From contig NZ_JADDIX010000077.1 in NCBI RefSeq assembly GCF_015070855.1, positions 99,563-135,153 of the forward strand: a DNA stretch of 35,591 bases. The letters are read 5' to 3'. Shown here in pieces: positions 1-8,998 of the stretch (position 1 is the first letter of the stretch; every line of letters starts with the position of its first letter). The notes under the pieces were generated by a model. It saw only the letters and a list, made by a program, of their open reading frames with translations, searched no databases and was not told where the DNA came from. This DNA comes from Pseudomonas lopnurensis (GTDB lineage Bacteria > Pseudomonadota > Gammaproteobacteria > Pseudomonadales > Pseudomonadaceae). Both the position numbers and the translations under genes were made by a program.

Positions 1-149
1 AAGCTGCAAGCTGCAAGCTGCAAGCGAATCAGCGTGCGGGCTGGCGCCGAAAGCCCGCCAAGCTTTTTCTTACGGCTTGAGGCTTGTCGCTTGAAGCTGC
101 TTTCCCCGCTTTTTTCTTCCAGCTTCAGGCTTCCGGCTTCAAGCTGCCC
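1..149. repeat. AAGCTGC heptamer repeat and associated palindromic intergenic repeat (partial, at window edge)
   Basis: The window opens with about 3.6 tandem copies of AAGCTGC (1-25). A stretch containing CAGCGTGCGGGCTGG follows, and then several CTTCAAGCTGC/GGCTTGAGGCTT blocks that are imperfect inverted copies of the heptamer. The same arrangement recurs at 9001-9305, so this is a dispersed intergenic repeat, not unique sequence. It lies directly downstream of the aapP stop codon. It has no coding potential, and its left boundary is outside the window. Confidence 0.7.
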
Positions 150-917
150 TTAATGCAATATCTGGCTGAGGAACAGCTTGGTCCTGTCGTTGACCGGGTT
201 GGTGAAGAACACCTCCGGCTCGGCCTGTTCGACGATCTCGCCCTTGTCCATGAAGATCACCCGGTCGGCCACCGTGCGCGCGAAGCCCATCTCGTGGGTC
301 ACGCAGAGCATGGTCATGCCGCTCTCGGCCAGGCCGATCATGGTGTCGAGCACTTCCTTGACCATTTCCGGGTCGAGCGCCGAGGTGGGCTCGTCGAACA
401 GCATGATCTTCGGCTTCATGCACAGGGCGCGGGCAATCGCCACGCGCTGCTGCTGGCCACCGGAGAGCTGCCCGGGAAACTTGTCGGCCTGTTCCGGGAT
501 GCGCACCCGCTCGAGGTAGTGCATGGCGATTTCCTCGGCCTGGCGCCGCGGCAGCTTGCGCACCCACATCGGTGCCAGCATGCAGTTCTGCATCACCGTC
601 AGGTGGGGGAACAGGTTGAAGTGCTGGAACACCATGCCGACCTCGCTGCGGATCGCCTCGATCTGCTTGAGATCGTTGGTCAGCTCCACGCCGTGGATGA
701 CGATGCGCCCCTGCTGATGCTCCTCCAGCCGATTGAGACAGCGGATGGTGGTGGACTTGCCGGAGCCGGACGGCCCGCAGAGCACGATCCGCTCGCCCTG
801 GCGTACGCTCAGGTTGATGTCCTTGAGCACGTGGAACTGGCCGAACCACTTGTGCACGCCCTGCATCTGGATGACCGGCTCGCTCGACTGCTCGGGCTGC
901 CTGCTTGATTCGTTCAT
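150..917 (-). CDS. aapP: General L-amino acid ABC transporter, ATP-binding subunit AapP
   Basis: This is the cytoplasmic ATPase of a polar/general L-amino acid importer; it hydrolyses ATP to drive uptake through AapQ and AapM. The 255 residues show a Walker A motif GPSGSGKST at 48-56, the ABC signature LSGGQQQ at 151-157, Walker B IMLFDE at 171-176 followed by PTSALDP, and the switch histidine H208. The length is normal for the GlnQ/AapP family. The ATG at 917 has AGGAG just upstream and follows the aapM stop by 9 bp, so it is the last gene of the aapJQMP operon. The subunit order J-Q-M-P is the basis for choosing Aap over GlnHPQ-type names. Substrate range cannot be read from sequence. Confidence 0.93.
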   Translation of the reverse strand: MNESSRQPEQSSEPVIQMQGVHKWFGQFHVLKDINLSVRQGERIVLCGPSGSGKSTTIRCLNRLEEHQQGRIVIHGVELTNDLKQIEAIRSEVGMVFQHFNLFPHLTVMQNCMLAPMWVRKLPRRQAEEIAMHYLERVRIPEQADKFPGQLSGGQQQRVAIARALCMKPKIMLFDEPTSALDPEMVKEVLDTMIGLAESGMTMLCVTHEMGFARTVADRVIFMDKGEIVEQAEPEVFFTNPVNDRTKLFLSQILH

Positions 918-926
918 ATGAAGCTC

Positions 927-2024
927 CTAACGCTTGTGGCCGGTGTCCAGCCTGCGCTCCAGGCGCATCGAATAGCGGGACATGCTGAAACAGAACATCC
1001 AGTACACCAGCGCGGCGAACACGTAGCCCTCGGTGGACATGCCCAGCCAGGCCGGGTCCGCGGTGGCGCGCTTGATGCTGTTGAGGAAGTCGAACAGGCC
1101 GATGATGATCACCAGGCTGGTGTCCTTGAACAGGGCGATGAAGGTGTTGACGATGCCCGGAATCACCAGCTTGAGCGCCTGCGGCAGGATCACCAGCAGC
1201 GTGCTGCGCCAGTAGCCCAACCCCATCGCCGCGGCGGCCTCGTACTGCCCCTTGGGGATCGCCTGCAAGCCGCCGCGCACCACCTCGGCGATATAGGCGG
1301 CCTCGAAGAACACCACCATCAGCATCGCCCGCAGCAGCTTGTCCAGGTTCATGCCTTCGGGCAGGAACAGCGGCAGCATCACCGAAGACATGAACAGCAC
1401 GGTGATCAGCGGCACGCCGCGCCAGAACTCGATGAAGGTCACGCAGAGCACGCGAATCGCCGGCATGTCCGAACGCCGCCCCAATGCCAGCAGGATGCCC
1501 AGCGGCAACGCACCGGCAATGCCCACCGCGGCGATCACCACCGTCAGCATCAACCCGCCCCACTGGCTGGTCGGCACCGTTTGCAACCCGAGGAACCCGC
1601 CATGCAGCAGCCAGTAGGCCAGCAGCGGGTAGACCGCCAGGTAGCCCAGGCCATAGCGCAGCTTGTGCGGCATCTGCCGCAGCAGCAGCGGAGCTGCGCC
1701 GATGATCGCCAACCACGCCGCGGCATCCACGCGCCAACGCAGCTCGGTGGGGTAGAAGCCGTACATGAACTGGCCGAAGCGGACCTGCACGAATACCCAG
1801 CAGGCACCCTCGCGACTGCAGTCGGAACGGCTGTCGCCTATCCAGTCGGCCTTGAAAATCGCCCATTCCAGGACTGGCGGCACGACCAGCCAGACCAGGT
1901 AGAGCCCCAGCAGCGTCAGCAGGGTGTTGAGCCAGCTGGAGAACAGATTGGCCCGCAGCCAGCCGAGCGCGCCGATGCTGATCGTCGGCGGCGGCAGGTC
2001 GGGCTTGAAGGTATGGGTGGTCAT
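927..2024 (-). CDS. aapM: General L-amino acid ABC transporter, permease AapM
   Basis: This inner-membrane permease of the HisM/GlnP type pairs with AapQ to form the translocation channel. The protein is 365 residues, long for the family, as is usual for Aap permeases, which carry extra N-terminal membrane segments and a soluble insert. The C-terminal half carries the permease core with the EAA-type loop (EAAAAMGLGYWRS, then LPQALKLVIPGIVN), which contacts the ATPase. The ATG lies 4 bp after the aapQ stop, indicating translational coupling. It is clearly homologous to the upstream permease, and the pair probably arose by duplication. Confidence 0.92.
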   Translation of the reverse strand: MTTHTFKPDLPPPTISIGALGWLRANLFSSWLNTLLTLLGLYLVWLVVPPVLEWAIFKADWIGDSRSDCSREGACWVFVQVRFGQFMYGFYPTELRWRVDAAAWLAIIGAAPLLLRQMPHKLRYGLGYLAVYPLLAYWLLHGGFLGLQTVPTSQWGGLMLTVVIAAVGIAGALPLGILLALGRRSDMPAIRVLCVTFIEFWRGVPLITVLFMSSVMLPLFLPEGMNLDKLLRAMLMVVFFEAAYIAEVVRGGLQAIPKGQYEAAAAMGLGYWRSTLLVILPQALKLVIPGIVNTFIALFKDTSLVIIIGLFDFLNSIKRATADPAWLGMSTEGYVFAALVYWMFCFSMSRYSMRLERRLDTGHKR

Positions 2025-2028
2025 GCGC

Positions 2029-3213
2029 TCACCGTTCGATCAGCGCTATGCGCTTGTTGTACCAGTTCATCAGCAGCGAGATGCTGATGCTGATGGCCAG
2101 ATAGACGCTCATGGTGATGGCCATGGTCTCGATGGCCTGCCCGGTCTGGTTGAGCACCGTGCCGGCGAACAGCGACACCATGTCCGGATAACCGATGGCG
2201 GCAGCGAGGGACGAGTTCTTCGCCAGGTTGAGGTACTGGCTGGTCAGTGGCGGCACGATCACCCGCAGGGCCTGCGGCACGATCACCAGCCGCAGTACCT
2301 GGCCGGGACGCAGCCCGAGGGAGGCTGCCGCTTCGGTCTGGCCATGGCTGACCGACTGGATGCCCGAGCGCACGGTTTCGCCGATGAACGCGGCGGTATA
2401 CAGCGACAGCGCCACGACGATCGACACCAGTTCGGGAATCACCACCCAGCCGCCACGGATGTTGAAGCGCTGCAGCTCCGGCACTTCCCAGTGGAAGGGC
2501 GCGCCGGCGATCAGCGTGGCCAGCCAGGGAATCACGATGAACAGGCCGAGGCTGCTCCAGAACACCGGGAACATCTGCCCGCTGGCATGGCGGCGGGCAC
2601 GCGCCCAGCGGCTGAGCGCAACCACCCCCAGCAACGCGACGAACAGGGCCAGCCAGAATGGCCAGAAGCCTTCGCCGGCATTGGGTGCCGGCATCTGCAC
2701 GCCACGGTTGTTGATGAAGATCGCGTCCAGCAGGCTCAGGCTGTTGCGCGGCCCCGGCAGCGGGCTGAGCACTGCGAAATAGACGAAGAAGATCAGCAGC
2801 AGCGGCGGGATATTGCGAAATATCTCGATATAGAGCGTCGCCAGCTGGCGGATCAGCCAGTTGCTCGACAGCCGCCCGACACCGAGGATGAAGCCCATGA
2901 CGGTGGCGAGGACGATGCCGATCACGCTGACCAGCAGGGTATTGAGCAGCCCGACCCAGAATACCCGGCCGTACGTATCGCTCTCGCTATAGTCGATCAG
3001 GTGCTGGGAAATGCCGAAACCGGCGGCATTGTTCAGGAAGCCGAACCCGGAGGTGATGCCGCGATGGGCAAGGTTGGTCTGGGTGTTGTGGAACAGGTAC
3101 CAGCCGAATGCCACGACGGCGATGACGGCGATGATCTGGAACAGCCATGCCCGCACCTTTGGATCGTTCAGTAGCGATCCGCCGGCCGGCCTGGGATTGT
3201 CGATGGTTCGCAT
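2029..3213 (-). CDS. aapQ: General L-amino acid ABC transporter, permease AapQ
   Basis: This is the first permease subunit of the Aap importer, 394 residues, with several hydrophobic segments and an EAA loop near the C terminus (EAAASLGLRPGQ, then VPQALRVIVPPLTS). A periplasmic insert of about 100 residues separates the N-terminal membrane segments from the core, as is typical of AapQ. The start at 3213 is preceded by GAGG at 7-nt spacing. It is separated from aapJ by a 200-bp spacer containing hairpins, whereas the following junctions are only 4 and 9 bp. This suggests that aapJ is expressed in excess over the membrane components. Confidence 0.92.
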   Translation of the reverse strand: MRTIDNPRPAGGSLLNDPKVRAWLFQIIAVIAVVAFGWYLFHNTQTNLAHRGITSGFGFLNNAAGFGISQHLIDYSESDTYGRVFWVGLLNTLLVSVIGIVLATVMGFILGVGRLSSNWLIRQLATLYIEIFRNIPPLLLIFFVYFAVLSPLPGPRNSLSLLDAIFINNRGVQMPAPNAGEGFWPFWLALFVALLGVVALSRWARARRHASGQMFPVFWSSLGLFIVIPWLATLIAGAPFHWEVPELQRFNIRGGWVVIPELVSIVVALSLYTAAFIGETVRSGIQSVSHGQTEAAASLGLRPGQVLRLVIVPQALRVIVPPLTSQYLNLAKNSSLAAAIGYPDMVSLFAGTVLNQTGQAIETMAITMSVYLAISISISLLMNWYNKRIALIER

Positions 3214-3331
3214 CGAAAGTCCTCATACGGCGCCGCCGGCGCGTTGTGCGCACCGGCGACGCTTCTCCCCTTGGAAACGGGGCCGGTGCAGCCGTTATGT
3301 TGTTCAAATAAGCGTCGGACATCGCAGCTCC

Positions 3332-3354
3332 CCTCTCCCTTGGCGGGAGAGGGA
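3332..3354 (-). promoter_or_regulatory. Hairpin between aapJ and aapQ
   Basis: CCCTCTCCC (3332-3340) and GGGAGAGGG (3346-3354) form a perfect 9-bp stem with a 5-base loop. The hairpin lies in the spacer after the binding-protein gene. A second imperfect stem sits at about 3234-3258 (CGCCGG/CCGGCG). There is no T-run, so complete termination is unlikely. Partial attenuation, or protection of the aapJ message from 3'-5' decay, is the usual reading for this position in binding-protein-dependent operons. Confidence 0.55.
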
Positions 3355-3413
3355 TTCACATGCCCAACCGACAGTTAAGTGAACAGCACTACGGTGTAGC
3401 CGACCCCGTTCGA

Positions 3414-4442
3414 TCAACGTACCGGCGGGGCGTATTGCACGCCGCCGTCGTTCCAGAGGGCATTGAGGCCGCGCTCGATCTTCAGCTCGCTGCCGGCACC
3501 GACGTTGCGATCGAAGATCTCGCCATAGTTGCCGACCTGCTTGACGATCTGCACCGCCCAGTCCTTCGGCAGCTTCAGGTCCTTGCCGTATTCCCCCTCG
3601 GCGCCCAGCAGGCGGGCCACGTCGGGATTCTTGGTGCTCTTGGCCATGTCCTCTACGTTGGCCGAGGTGACGCCCAGCTCTTCGGCATTGAGCATGGCGA
3701 ACAGGGTCCAGCGGACGATGTCGAACCACTCCTCGTCGCCCTGGCGAACCGCCGGGCCGAGCGGCTCCTTGGAGATCACTTCCGGCAGCACCACGTAGTC
3801 ATCGGGCTTGGCCAGCTTGATGCGCTGGGCATACAGCTGCGACTGGTCGGACGTCAACACGTCGCACCGGCCGGACTCCAGCGACTTGGCGCTCTCGTCG
3901 GAGGTGTCGTAAGTGATGGGGGTGTATTTCAGATTGTTGGCGCGGAAATAGTCGGAGAGATTCAGCTCGGTGGTGGTCCCGGCCTGAATACAGACGGTGG
4001 CACCATCCAGTTCCTTGGCGCTGCTGACGCCGAGCTCCTTGTTCACCAGAAAGCCCTGCCCGTCGTAATAGGTCACGCCGGTGAAGTTCAGCCCCATGGC
4101 CGCGTCCCGCGAGCTGGTCCAGGTGGTGTTGCGCGAGAGCATGTCGACCTCGCCGGACTGCAAGGCGGTGAAGCGCTCCTTGGCCGTCAGCGGGCTGTAC
4201 TTGACCTTGCTGGCGTCGCCGAAGACCGCGGCCGCCACCGCACGGCAGACATCCACGTCGATCCCCAGATACTGCCCCTTCGCATCGGCGAAGGAAAAGC
4301 CCGGAAGGCCGTCGCTGATACCGCACTGCACGAATCCTTTCTTCTGCACCGCATCGAGAGTCGCCCCCGCCTGTGCCAGCCCGCTGAGCCCTAGCATCGT
4401 CGCGGCGCTCAGCACGGCCAGTGTGGATTTCACCCTAATCAT
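3414..4442 (-). CDS. aapJ: General L-amino acid ABC transporter, periplasmic binding protein AapJ
   Basis: This periplasmic solute receptor binds amino acids and delivers them to AapQM. Of its 342 residues, the first 25 form a Sec signal peptide: MIRVK, a hydrophobic core, then cleavage after AQA. The mature part has the family-3 solute-binding fold, with a typical start (LDAVQKKGFVQCGISDGLPG), the DVCRAVAAAVFGD stretch and a conserved C-terminal NYGEIFDRN. The ATG at 4442 has GGAGG seven bases upstream. It is first in the operon and is preceded by a plausible sigma-70 promoter about 100 bp upstream. The family is well recognised; exact ligand preference is inferred only from operon type. Confidence 0.93.
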   Translation of the reverse strand: MIRVKSTLAVLSAATMLGLSGLAQAGATLDAVQKKGFVQCGISDGLPGFSFADAKGQYLGIDVDVCRAVAAAVFGDASKVKYSPLTAKERFTALQSGEVDMLSRNTTWTSSRDAAMGLNFTGVTYYDGQGFLVNKELGVSSAKELDGATVCIQAGTTTELNLSDYFRANNLKYTPITYDTSDESAKSLESGRCDVLTSDQSQLYAQRIKLAKPDDYVVLPEVISKEPLGPAVRQGDEEWFDIVRWTLFAMLNAEELGVTSANVEDMAKSTKNPDVARLLGAEGEYGKDLKLPKDWAVQIVKQVGNYGEIFDRNVGAGSELKIERGLNALWNDGGVQYAPPVR

Positions 4443-4543
4443 CGAAACCTCCAGTTTGCTTTCTTATTCTCGGGTCTGGGTCGTGCCATTCTCCGGCGCC
4501 ATCGCGATCCGATACGCACCCAAAAAGAGCAGAATCCAACCTG

Positions 4544-4571
4544 AGTCTAGTCGCCCGTGGATGATCGGCAA
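4544..4571 (-). promoter_or_regulatory. Candidate sigma-70 promoter of the aap operon
   Basis: Read on the minus strand, TTGCCG (-35, 4571-4566) and TAGACT (-10, 4549-4544) are separated by 16 bp. Each hexamer matches 4 of 6 consensus positions. Transcription would start near 4537 and give an untranslated leader of roughly 95 bases before aapJ. The rest of the 348-bp gap 4443-4790 shows nothing else recognisable apart from the ribosome site of the next gene. Confidence 0.4.
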
Positions 4572-4742
4572 TTTTCCGATGCACGATCCCTGCGGTTCTT
4601 CGAACCGGGCCGGGACCAGGGACCGACAGGTCAAAGCAAGCGGCGTACCAGCTCGCGGCGAAATGCGGCCCAGGGCTGCTGGCGCGGGTTCTATCACCGC
4701 CCGGGAACGGGTAATCTCGCGCAACTTCCTCGGTTGTGGTGA

Positions 4743-5450
<708 letters not shown>

Positions 5451-5799
5451 CGCGCAGCCGCTGACCCGGCCATTTGCGGCTACGCTTGTTTGCGAATGCC
5501 GCGCCGGGGCTGCGCTTGCACAGGCGATTCGGTGCCTGCTTTCGCGACGATGAGGATGGCTTGCGATGACGACGCCCGCTGCGCCTCATCGAAGCCAGCG
5601 ACTGCGTGGGCGAAGTCAGCTTCTGCCGATTGTCACTCGCCATCCGCCTCTCTGGTCGCCCACCAGCCCAGCCAGTTGCACCCGCACAGCCGAGCGGACC
5701 AGGCGCTGCACCAGGTCCAGGAACAAGGCCGCAACTGCTTCTGCGGTTGGGCATCCGGACGGCGAACGGGCAAGGCTTCGCCCTGCATGCATCTTGCAT

Positions 5800-5805
5800 T
5801 ACACT
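5800..5805 (+). promoter_or_regulatory. Possible -10 element upstream of rhlB
   Basis: TACACT lies about 38 bp before the chosen rhlB start, within a 392-bp gap (5451-5842). The -35 position at 17-bp spacing reads TTCGCC, a weak match. The rest of the gap shows no convincing coding sequence: an open frame upstream of rhlB runs through it, but its residues do not resemble a protein N terminus. Confidence 0.25.
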
Positions 5806-5842
5806 GACGCGCGACTCTTTCCTATCTGACGACGAGAAGACC

Positions 5843-7285
5843 GTGCTCAAAGCACTCAAGAAAATCTTCGGCAAGGCCCCGGGCGAACAGCCCGCCGTGC
5901 CGGCCAGCAGCACCCGGAACCACGACGAGGCGCCACGGCGCACCAAGCCCGCCCCACAGAAGCCGGCGGAAAAAACCGACAGCGCGGCGCAGCAGGCGCC
6001 GACCGAGCGCACAGCCGACAAGCCACGACGTCAGCGCAGCAGCAAACCCGCCAAACCGGCCGCTCCGGCCTGGAAACCGGAAGACTTCGTGGTCGAGCCG
6101 GCCGAAGGCAAGACCCGCTTCCATGATTTCAAGCTCGCCCCCGAGCTGATGCACGCGATCCACGACCTGGGCTTCCCCTATTGCACGCCGATCCAGGCGC
6201 AGGTCCTCGGCTACACCCTCAAGGGCCAGGACGCCATCGGCCGCGCGCAGACCGGCACCGGCAAGACGGCGGCCTTCCTCATTTCCACCATCACCCAGTT
6301 GCTCGAAACGCCGCCGCCGAAGGATCGCTACATGGGCGAGCCGCGCGCGCTGATCATCGCGCCGACCCGCGAACTGGTGGTGCAGATCGCCAACGACGCC
6401 CTGGACCTGACCAAGTACACCAACCTCAACGTGATGAGCTTCGTCGGCGGCATGGACTTCGACAAGCAGCTCAAGGCGCTGGAATCGAAGTACTGCGACA
6501 TCCTGGTCGCCACGCCCGGCCGTCTGCTGGATTTCAACCAGCGCGGCGAAGTGCACCTGGACATGGTCGAGGTGATGGTGCTGGACGAAGCCGACCGCAT
6601 GCTCGACATGGGTTTCATCCCCCAGGTGCGCCAGATCATCCGCCAGACGCCGCCCAAGAGCGAACGCCAGACCCTGCTGTTCTCCGCCACCTTCACCGAT
6701 GACGTGATGAACCTGGCCCGGCAATGGACCATCAACCCGGCCGTGGTCGAGATCGAGCCGGAGAACGTCGCCAGCGACACCGTCGAACAACACGTCTATG
6801 CCGTCGCCGGCAGCGACAAGTACAGGCTGCTGTACAACCTGATCACGCAGAACGACTGGACGCGAGTGATGGTCTTCGCCAACCGCAAGGATGAAGTGCG
6901 GCGAATCGAGGAGCGCCTGACCAAGGATGGCATCAGTGCCGCGCAGATGTCCGGCGACGTGCCGCAGCACAAGCGCATCAGGACCCTGGAAGGCTTCCGC
7001 GAAGGCAAGATCCGCGTCCTGGTGGCCACCGACGTCGCCGGCCGCGGCATCCACGTCGACGGCATCAGCCACGTGATCAACTTCACCCTGCCGGAAGATC
7101 CGGACGACTACGTGCACCGCATCGGCCGTACCGGCCGCGCGGGCACCAGTGGCACCTCGATCAGCTTCGCCGGCGAGGACGACGCCTTCGCCCTGCCTCC
7201 GATCGAAGCGCTGATCGGCCGCAAGATCCAGTGCGAGATGCCGCCCGCCGAACTGCTCGCGCCGGTCCCACGCACGCAGCGCTGA
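5843..7285 (+). CDS. rhlB: DEAD-box ATP-dependent RNA helicase RhlB
   Basis: This RNA helicase unwinds structured RNA. In gammaproteobacteria RhlB assists RNase E in the RNA degradosome. All core motifs are visible: AQTGTGKT (135-142), PTRELV, TPGRLLD, the DEAD box D248-D251, [18 protein letters not shown] and HRIGRTGR (425-432). Residues 11-85 form a low-complexity Ala/Pro/Lys-rich, probably disordered extension, which pseudomonad RhlB proteins have and enterobacterial ones lack. I chose the GTG at 5843 because the frame then begins [11 protein letters not shown], the recognisable start of this protein. Starting at 5606 would add 79 implausible residues. The predicted length is 480. The ribosome site is weak (GAGAAG). 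Confidence 0.88.
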   Translation: MLKALKKIFGKAPGEQPAVPASSTRNHDEAPRRTKPAPQKPAEKTDSAAQQAPTERTADKPRRQRSSKPAKPAAPAWKPEDFVVEPAEGKTRFHDFKLAPELMHAIHDLGFPYCTPIQAQVLGYTLKGQDAIGRAQTGTGKTAAFLISTITQLLETPPPKDRYMGEPRALIIAPTRELVVQIANDALDLTKYTNLNVMSFVGGMDFDKQLKALESKYCDILVATPGRLLDFNQRGEVHLDMVEVMVLDEADRMLDMGFIPQVRQIIRQTPPKSERQTLLFSATFTDDVMNLARQWTINPAVVEIEPENVASDTVEQHVYAVAGSDKYRLLYNLITQNDWTRVMVFANRKDEVRRIEERLTKDGISAAQMSGDVPQHKRIRTLEGFREGKIRVLVATDVAGRGIHVDGISHVINFTLPEDPDDYVHRIGRTGRAGTSGTSISFAGEDDAFALPPIEALIGRKIQCEMPPAELLAPVPRTQR

Positions 7286-7394
7286 TCGGCCAGGCTTGTC
7301 GTTCAGCCTCGCCCGCGGGGCTGATACAGGTCATTACGCCTGGTTCCGAAAGGACTAAATTGACAGCATTTCCCGCAGAGAACGGAGTTCGTCC

Positions 7395-7559
7395 ATGCAG
7401 CATATCGACTGGCTGATCATCCTGATCGGAACGGGCTTCGTCCTGCTGGGCTTCGGCTACAACTTTCGCGACCGGGGCTGGGGCATCGGCATGATCGCGG
7501 CCGGCATGCTGACGATGTTCTCCACCATCGCCTTCAAGGTATACATCACCTTTAGCTAG
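7395..7559 (+). CDS. Small hypothetical membrane protein (54 aa)
   Basis: The ATG at 7395 opens a 54-residue frame (MQHIDWLIILIGTGF..., ending KVYITFS) closed by TAG at 7557. GGAG precedes the start by about 7 bases. Two hydrophobic segments (about residues 6-21 and 32-48) are separated by a polar turn, YNFRDRGW, so a two-helix inner-membrane hairpin is predicted. It lies 109 bp after rhlB, and a TTGACA at 7360 suggests it may have its own promoter, although no good -10 follows. No function is recognised. The membrane pattern and the ribosome site make it likely to be real. Confidence 0.6.
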   Translation: MQHIDWLIILIGTGFVLLGFGYNFRDRGWGIGMIAAGMLTMFSTIAFKVYITFS

Positions 7560-7787
7560 TGTTTCTGTCCCAGCGACAGGCGAATAACATCGATGCAGTT
7601 TCTCGAGCATCCCATCTGCGCTGGCGATCCAGCGCAAGGGCTGACAGTTGCCGCAGCATGAAGCGACGAAGGTGCTCGATACCGGCAAACCAATGTGCGC
7701 ACCTCCGTCTGGCGGGGGGCTAGCGCCACGACTGGGCGCGGGCCGGCCCCCATACCCCGCCGTCGATGCCCTCGCGATTGAGCGGGC

Positions 7788-8240
7788 TCACGCCTTCCAG
7801 CGGTCGGCGGCGGTCTGGTCGCTATCGCGGCCGTCCACCCAGCGTGGGCCCTCGGGCGTCGTTTCTTTCTTCCAGAACGGCGCCCGCGTCTTCAGATAGT
7901 CCATGACGAAACGGCACGCGTCGAACGCCGCATCGCGATGCGCACTGGCGGCGCCGACGAAGACGATCGGCTCGCCGGGCTCCAGCGTGCCGACGCGATG
8001 CAGCACGTCCAGGCGCAGCAGCGGCCAGCGCTGTTCGGCCTCCTCGACGATCTTCGCCAGGGCCTTCTCGGTCATGCCCGGCGCATGCTCGAGGAACATG
8101 CCGGCAACCTCCTGCCCGTCGTTGAAATCCCGCACGTAACCGACGAACCCGGCCACCGCGCCGATGCCCAGGTTGGCCGCATGCAGCGCATTGAGTTCGA
8201 CGCCGGGGTCGAACGGTGCCTGTTGTACGCGAACGCTCAT
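7788..8240 (-). CDS. moaE: Molybdopterin synthase catalytic (large) subunit MoaE
   Basis: MoaE binds precursor Z (cPMP) and, with thiocarboxylated MoaD, inserts two sulfurs to make molybdopterin. The 150-residue protein starts MSVRVQQAPFDPG. It shows the family hallmarks GAVAGFVGYVRDFN, the LEHAPGMTEKAL stretch, VGAASAHRDAAFDACRFVMDYLK, and the C-terminal PFWKKE...RWV with the conserved lysines used in catalysis. The ATG at 8240 follows the moaD stop by 2 bp, and the open frame upstream of it is just the moaD region in another phase. It is the last gene of a moaC-moaD-moaE operon. The 228 bp downstream contain no gene. Confidence 0.95.
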   Translation of the reverse strand: MSVRVQQAPFDPGVELNALHAANLGIGAVAGFVGYVRDFNDGQEVAGMFLEHAPGMTEKALAKIVEEAEQRWPLLRLDVLHRVGTLEPGEPIVFVGAASAHRDAAFDACRFVMDYLKTRAPFWKKETTPEGPRWVDGRDSDQTAADRWKA

Positions 8241-8242
8241 GC

Positions 8243-8491
8243 TCAGCCTCCGGTCACGGTCGGAAAGAAGGCCACCTCGTCGCCGTCGGCCACGGCCTCG
8301 TCGAGGCCGCAGAGTTCCTGGTTGCGCGCGCACATCAGGTTCTGCTCGCCAAGTACCCGCCACTCGCCACCGCGCGCCAGCAGACGCTGACGCACGTCGT
8401 CCACGCAGGCCAGCGAGGCATCCCATTCGAGACGCTCGCCATCGATGCCGAGGGCTTCCCGGTAACGGGCGAAATATTGAATCGAGATCAT
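8243..8491 (-). CDS. moaD: Molybdopterin synthase sulfur carrier subunit MoaD
   Basis: MoaD is a ubiquitin-fold protein whose C-terminal glycine is activated and thiocarboxylated to donate sulfur to MoaE. The protein is 82 residues, beginning [15 protein letters not shown] and ending FFPTVTGG with the essential terminal Gly-Gly. The ATG at 8491 overlaps the moaC stop in an ATGA arrangement, which fixes the start. A longer in-frame extension to 8581 would run inside moaC and is not credible. The enzyme that activates it (MoeB type) is not in this window. Confidence 0.95.
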   Translation of the reverse strand: MISIQYFARYREALGIDGERLEWDASLACVDDVRQRLLARGGEWRVLGEQNLMCARNQELCGLDEAVADGDEVAFFPTVTGG

Positions 8492-8958
8492 GCCTGCACC
8501 TGCCAGTGGCCGCTCTTGCCTCCCAGTTTTTCCAGCAGGCGCACGCCTTCGATGACCATGCCGCGGTCCACCGCCTTGCACATGTCGTAGATGGTCAGCG
8601 CAGCCACGCTGGCGGCAGTCAGCGCCTCCATCTCCACGCCGGTCTGCCCGGCCAGTTTGCAGGTGGCGCGAATCCGCACGCCGTCCTCGCCGTCCGCCTC
8701 CAGTTCGACCTTGATGCTGGTGAGCAGCAGCGGATGGCAGAGCGGGATCAGTTCATGGGTCTTCTTCGCCGCCTGGATACCGGCGATTCGCGCCACGGCG
8801 AAGACGTCGCCCTTGGGATGACCGCCCTGCTGGATCATCTGCAGCGTCTGCGGCAGCATCCGCACGCGCGCCTCGGCCACCGCCTCACGCGTGGTGACGG
8901 CCTTGTCGGTGACGTCGACCATGCTGGCACGGCCCTGGAAGTCGAGATGGGTGAGCAT
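8488..8958 (-). CDS. moaC: Cyclic pyranopterin monophosphate synthase MoaC
   Basis: MoaC converts the MoaA product (3',8-cyclo-GTP) into cyclic pyranopterin monophosphate, the second step of molybdenum-cofactor synthesis. The 156-residue protein begins [20 protein letters not shown] and contains the conserved [12 protein letters not shown] and the [16 protein letters not shown] motif (here [12 protein letters not shown]). It is first in the moaCDE operon and is coupled to moaD by a 4-bp ATGA overlap. Neither moaA nor moaB is adjacent in this window. Its upstream region is occupied by a repeat mosaic, so the promoter probably lies within or just inside 8959-9000. Confidence 0.95.
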   Translation of the reverse strand: MLTHLDFQGRASMVDVTDKAVTTREAVAEARVRMLPQTLQMIQQGGHPKGDVFAVARIAGIQAAKKTHELIPLCHPLLLTSIKVELEADGEDGVRIRATCKLAGQTGVEMEALTAASVAALTIYDMCKAVDRGMVIEGVRLLEKLGGKSGHWQVQA

Positions 8959-8998
8959 GGGGAATCCTGCTGAAACTATAAGGAACGGCAGTTTAGCT

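Noticed and set aside
1-24. CRISPR array
   Set aside because: The 7-bp units are directly tandem without spacers, so this is a simple repeat.
84-908. 274-codon plus-strand frame opposite aapP
   Set aside because: It is a shadow of aapP; its His/Leu/Ala-rich composition is typical of antisense frames in high-GC DNA, and aapP has all ABC motifs.
2987-3322. Minus-strand frame starting MSDAYLNNITAAP with a purine-rich leader in the aapJ-aapQ spacer
   Set aside because: The purines come from the hairpin arm, and the frame runs into aapQ in the wrong phase, becoming Arg/His-rich. It is not a credible protein.
4443-4540. Sigma-54 promoter for aapJ (TGGCAC near 4485 on the minus strand)
   Set aside because: No GC pair at the required -12 spacing; the sigma-70-like pair further upstream fits better.
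5606-5842. N-terminal extension of rhlB
   Set aside because: The 79 extra residues do not resemble RhlB, and the normal N terminus [11 protein letters not shown] begins at the GTG 5843.
7300-7322. Possible terminator of rhlB (TCAGCCTC/GGGGCTGA)
   Set aside because: An 8-bp stem with a wobble pair and no T-run; too weak to call.
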